Assembly: GCA_021796905.1 (NCBI GenBank)
Contig: JAKABK010000061.1
Coordinates: 1 to 8,118 of the forward strand
Length of the DNA stretch: 8,118 nt
From: Actinomycetes bacterium
GTDB taxonomy: Bacteria > Actinomycetota > Acidimicrobiia > Acidimicrobiales > Palsa-688
Direction of reading: 5' to 3'
The first letter of the stretch is position 1. The number at the start of each line of letters is the position of its first letter. A model generated the notes under the pieces. That model made no database searches, was not told the origin of the DNA, and was given only the letters and a program-made list of their open reading frames with translations. Positions 5,480-8,118 of this stretch are shown here, in pieces. A program made the position numbers and the translations under genes.

Positions 5480-7336
5480 GTGATGCCCCGAACGCGACCC
5501 ACGAGCCCGCAGCCGCTCGGAGCGTCCCGGCGAAGCGGCGGCGCAGCGTTCGGGACCTCACTCTGCCTCGCGGCGATCCTCGTCGCGTTCGTCGCGACCG
5601 CGCCCCCGCCACGGCGGAGCACCGTACCGGCACGCCCGAGCACCGTCGGGACGCGAGCCACGCCCAGGGTGGTGGGCACCGTCGCGGTGCAGACCGGCAC
5701 GGCGTCGCGACCGCTCGCCCGACCGTCGGCGATCTCCCGGGCCCTGCTCGCCCGAGGGTCCGTCGCCCTGGCACCAGGTGGGCGGCGGATGGTCTCCGGT
5801 CCCCGGTCGGACACCACCGACAGCGCCAACTGGTCGGGTCTCGTGACCTCCGGCTCGGGGATCGAGGGGGCCGAGGGGACCTGGACGGTCCCGGCGGTCA
5901 CCGGCGCCACCGGGACCGCGTCGGCCACCTGGGTGGGTGTCGACGGGGCTTCCAACAGCGACCTGATCCAGACCGGGACCGCCCAGGACCCCGGCCAGGG
6001 CTATTCGGCGTGGTGGGAGATCCTTCCCGCCCCGGCGGTGACCATCGTCTCCGCCGGCGGGTCCCCCGCCCCGGTCGCCCCCGGTGACCGGATGTCGGCG
6101 AGCGTCTCGGAGGTGGCGCCCGGGACCTGGAGCATCGCGCTGAGCGACAGCACCGAGAACTGGTCCTTCCAGCAGGACTTCGCCTACTCCGGGCCGGGAA
6201 CATCAGCCGAGTGGATCGAGGAGGCACCAACGGTCGACGGTCAGCAGACCTCCCCGGCCGACTTCGGCTCGGTGCACTTCGAGGGCACCGGGGTCTACGG
6301 GGCCTTCGGCGGCCGGACCGGCTGGTACGCGACGGACATGACCGCCGCCAACGAGATCGACATGGCCGACCAGGCCGGCAAGATCCTGGCCGCCCCCGGC
6401 TCCCCGAGCGGGTCGTCGGGCGGCGGACAGGCGTTCAGCGACACCTACATCCTCCCGCCGGGTCCCCCGACCGGCTTGGCGGCCACCACCGGCGCTGCGA
6501 GCATCGACCTGACCTGGCAGCCTCCGCCGAGCGACGGTGGCCTCCCCGTCGCCAGCTACGTCGTCTACGAGCAACAACCCGACGGCTCCTTCTCCCCGAT
6601 CGGCTCGTCGCCCTCGCCGTCGGCGACGATCAGCGGTGTCTCGCCCGGGACCGGCTACAGCTTCGCGGTCGCCGCGACCAACGCCGGCGGCTGGACCTCC
6701 CCGACGTCCTCCCCGCTGACCGTGACGGTCCCGACTGCGTCGTCGCCGTCGTCCACCACGACGACGACCACGACGGCCACCACTGCCGGTGCTCCGGGCG
6801 CCCCACACGCTTCCAGCGCCGGGCCGGGTCGGGCGAGTGTCTCCTGGGACCCGCCGGCCAGCTCCGGTGGGACACCGCTCACCGGCTACTTCGTGACCGC
6901 CCATCTCCTCGGGGGTCGGGGCAGGACCGTCTTCGCCCGCTCGACGAGCACCACGATCAGCCGGCTCCCCGCAGGACGGTTCTACTTCACCGTCGTCGCG
7001 GTCGACCCGAGCGGCGTCGGACCCCCTTCCCAGCCGTCGGCACCGGTCGAGATCACCGACACGCCGATCGAGGTGTTCGTCACCACCCCGACCCCGATGA
7101 CCGGCCCCGGTGAGGTCACCATCCGGGTGACCACCAACGTCCCTGGCGCCACGGTCCGGCTCTTCGACGAGCCGTTCGGCTCGGAGAGCTTCTTCCCGAA
7201 GACCTCCGCGGAGGCGATCCCCTCGGCACAGGGCAACGGCGTCGCCGAGGTCCGGGTCGACATCTCGAAGACCAACCGCTTCTTCGCCACCGTCGACGGT
7301 GCCGGTTCGAACGTGGTGGCCGCGGTCGTCGGCTGA
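5480..7336 (+). CDS. Secreted G1-family glutamic endopeptidase with two fibronectin type III domains
   Basis: This 618-residue extracellular protein resembles eqolisins (scytalidoglutamic peptidase family), acid endopeptidases that use a Gln/Glu dyad. The signal peptide has basic residues near 17-18, a hydrophobic core at about 23-40 and a likely cleavage after ATA at 39-41. A Pro/Arg/Ala-rich segment to about residue 110 is probably the propeptide. The G1 domain spans about 112-320 and shows SANWSGLV (115-122), TWTVP (134-138), WVGVDG (151-156), IQTGT with presumed catalytic Gln164, YSAWWEILP (175-183), and AEWIEEAP with presumed catalytic Glu244. Two fibronectin type III domains follow (about 327-417 and 437-525), joined by a Thr-rich linker (426-435). 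A beta-rich C-terminal segment of unidentified family spans 527-618. The gene is divergent from a sedolisin gene, which suggests shared control of secreted acid proteolysis. Family assignment rests on the ordered motifs and is strong; acid activity is inferred from the family. Confidence 0.88.
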   Translation: MMPRTRPTSPQPLGASRRSGGAAFGTSLCLAAILVAFVATAPPPRRSTVPARPSTVGTRATPRVVGTVAVQTGTASRPLARPSAISRALLARGSVALAPGGRRMVSGPRSDTTDSANWSGLVTSGSGIEGAEGTWTVPAVTGATGTASATWVGVDGASNSDLIQTGTAQDPGQGYSAWWEILPAPAVTIVSAGGSPAPVAPGDRMSASVSEVAPGTWSIALSDSTENWSFQQDFAYSGPGTSAEWIEEAPTVDGQQTSPADFGSVHFEGTGVYGAFGGRTGWYATDMTAANEIDMADQAGKILAAPGSPSGSSGGGQAFSDTYILPPGPPTGLAATTGAASIDLTWQPPPSDGGLPVASYVVYEQQPDGSFSPIGSSPSPSATISGVSPGTGYSFAVAATNAGGWTSPTSSPLTVTVPTASSPSSTTTTTTTATTAGAPGAPHASSAGPGRASVSWDPPASSGGTPLTGYFVTAHLLGGRGRTVFARSTSTTISRLPAGRFYFTVVAVDPSGVGPPSQPSAPVEITDTPIEVFVTTPTPMTGPGEVTIRVTTNVPGATVRLFDEPFGSESFFPKTSAEAIPSAQGNGVAEVRVDISKTNRFFATVDGAGSNVVAAVVG

Positions 7337-7429
7337 GCGGTGACCCGGGACCTCGGGTGCTGGCCCGGCCGGCCTACCCGGCGGCGCCGACCGCTGCTGC
7401 GACCTCCCTCCGACGGCCGAGCGTCGAGG

Positions 7430-7461
7430 GGTGGCGGGTCCCGCTCCCACGACCCGCCGCC
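7430..7461. terminator. Hairpin between convergent genes, probable bidirectional terminator
   Basis: Positions 7430-7440 and 7451-7461 pair over 11 bp, with one G-T wobble on the plus strand and an uninterrupted 8-bp core (GGCGGGTC with GACCCGCC). The loop is 10 nt. The hairpin lies about 94 nt past the G1 peptidase stop and 18 nt past the LLM gene stop on the other strand. No T-run follows on either side, which is common for actinobacterial terminators. Nothing else was recognised in 7337-7478. Confidence 0.5.
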
Positions 7462-7478
7462 GAGCATCAACCAGACCT

Positions 7479-8118
7479 TCACGCCGTCCCCCCGTCACCC
7501 CCGACCGACGGACGCCTGCAGGAGCACGCGACGCCGTCCCCCAGCATCTCGCGGACTTCGGCGAGCCGGTCGTACTGGGCGAGCGGGTCGGCGGACAGCG
7601 CCAGCAGGAGGACCTCGCCCACCCCGGCGTCGCGGTAGGCGAGCAGCGCCTCGGCGACCCGGCCGGCGGGCCCGTAGGCCGTCCAGCGGTCCACCGCCCG
7701 AAGCGGCAGGCGGTACTGGCCGTCGAGACCGGCGGCCACCTCGGCCCGGGCCCGCTCGAGGTCCTCGTCGACGTTCACCAACACGAGCATCGACACCGAG
7801 GGGACCGGACGACCGGCGGCGGCGGCGAGCTCGGCCAGGCGAGCGGAGCGGCCGCGCACCGTCTCGGCGTCGTGCCACATGTCGATCCACTGGTCCCCGT
7901 AGCGGGCGGCGCGAGCCAGAGCCGCCTCGCTGCGACCCCCGGACCGCCACGGGCGGCACCACCGAGATCGCCGGGCTCAGGCCGGGCACCTCCACGCTCA
8001 CGTGCTCGCCGTGGTGGCGGACCCGCTCACCCCGCAGGAGGGCGGGCAGCACCTCGAGCATCTCGTCGAGCCGCCGGCCCCGGGTGCTCCCCGAGACCCC
8101 GGCAGCCGTGAGCTCCTC
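7479..8118 (-). pseudogene. LLM-class flavin/F420-type oxidoreductase, C-terminal part, frameshifted
   Basis: The gene enters from the right edge, and about 213 codons are visible; the family usually has about 280-330 residues, so the N-terminus lies outside. The edge-side frame gives STRGRRLDEMLEVLPALLRG and then HHGEHVSVEV and ISVVPPVAV, a typical luciferase-like monooxygenase region. Near 7941 the homology moves to another frame, continuing GGRSEAALARAARYGDQWID and MWHDAETVRGRSARLAELA to TGA at 7479-7481. Removing one G from the GG at 7941-7942 restores a continuous VAVGGRSEAA, the expected family motif. Without correction, the edge-side frame stays open to 7495 but yields an Arg/Gly-rich tail unlike the family. 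Such enzymes use reduced FMN or F420 to oxidise small organic substrates; the substrate cannot be told. The lesion may be a real inactivating mutation or a sequencing error, and the intact downstream frame without stops favours a recent event or an error. Confidence 0.8.

Noticed and set aside
6753..6784. ACC/ACG-rich tract as a microsatellite or phase-variable repeat
   Set aside because: It encodes the Thr-rich interdomain linker with mixed ACC and ACG codons. No pure repeat unit is long enough to suggest slippage.
6203..7498. Minus-strand open frame (431 codons) opposite the G1 peptidase gene
   Set aside because: Low-complexity Arg/Gly-rich translation, and it overlaps well-supported G1 and fibronectin domains.
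7479..7880. Independent 133-codon gene starting at MWHDAE
   Set aside because: The family-like sequence continues upstream of this Met in the same frame (ARYGDQWID), so the Met is internal to the frameshifted LLM gene.
1..8118. CRISPR array, tRNA, rRNA, insertion sequence or integration site
   Set aside because: I saw no regularly spaced direct repeats, tRNA-like cloverleaf, transposase or terminal inverted repeats. Apart from short gaps, the window is explained by five genes.

Overview
The window is very GC-rich, probably about 70 percent by eye. Its coding style, its Nur-type Fur regulator and its LLM (luciferase-like) oxidoreductase suggest a high-GC actinobacterium. Two secreted proteases from families known mainly for acid activity, sedolisin S53 and glutamic peptidase G1, suggest an acidic or acidifying habitat, for example an acidophilic Acidimicrobiia-like lineage. 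The taxonomic placement is inference.

Layout: (1) Positions 62-1412, minus strand, hold a two-gene unit: a Fur-family regulator followed 37 bp later by a polytopic NicO/RcnA-like nickel/cobalt transporter. A 34-bp symmetric element at 1429-1462 lies just upstream and can be read as two overlapping Nur boxes, so nickel-dependent autoregulation is the simplest model. (2) Positions 1507-5223, minus strand, encode a 1238-residue secreted pro-sedolisin. It has a complete catalytic set and a long C-terminal tail of about five IPT/TIG-like Ig domains. A GC hairpin at 1466-1499 directly follows its stop codon and ends 3 bp from the Nur element. (3) Positions 5224-5479 are a 256-bp divergent promoter region. 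(4) Positions 5480-7336, plus strand, encode a 618-residue secreted G1 (eqolisin-type) peptidase with two fibronectin type III domains and a further C-terminal beta-rich domain. (5) Positions 7337-7478 separate convergent genes and contain an 11-bp hairpin. (6) From 7479 to the right edge, minus strand, lies the C-terminal part of an LLM-class flavin/F420-type oxidoreductase, interrupted by an apparent single-base insertion near 7941.

Functionally, the two divergent proteases look like a secreted acid-proteolysis pair that could act together on extracellular protein, with Ig-like tails for adhesion or substrate proximity. The Nur-NicO unit is a separate nickel homeostasis module. The most noteworthy items are the symmetric double Nur operator, the S53/G1 divergent pair with unusual accessory domains, and the frameshifted LLM gene. 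No CRISPR array, tRNA, rRNA or insertion sequence was seen.
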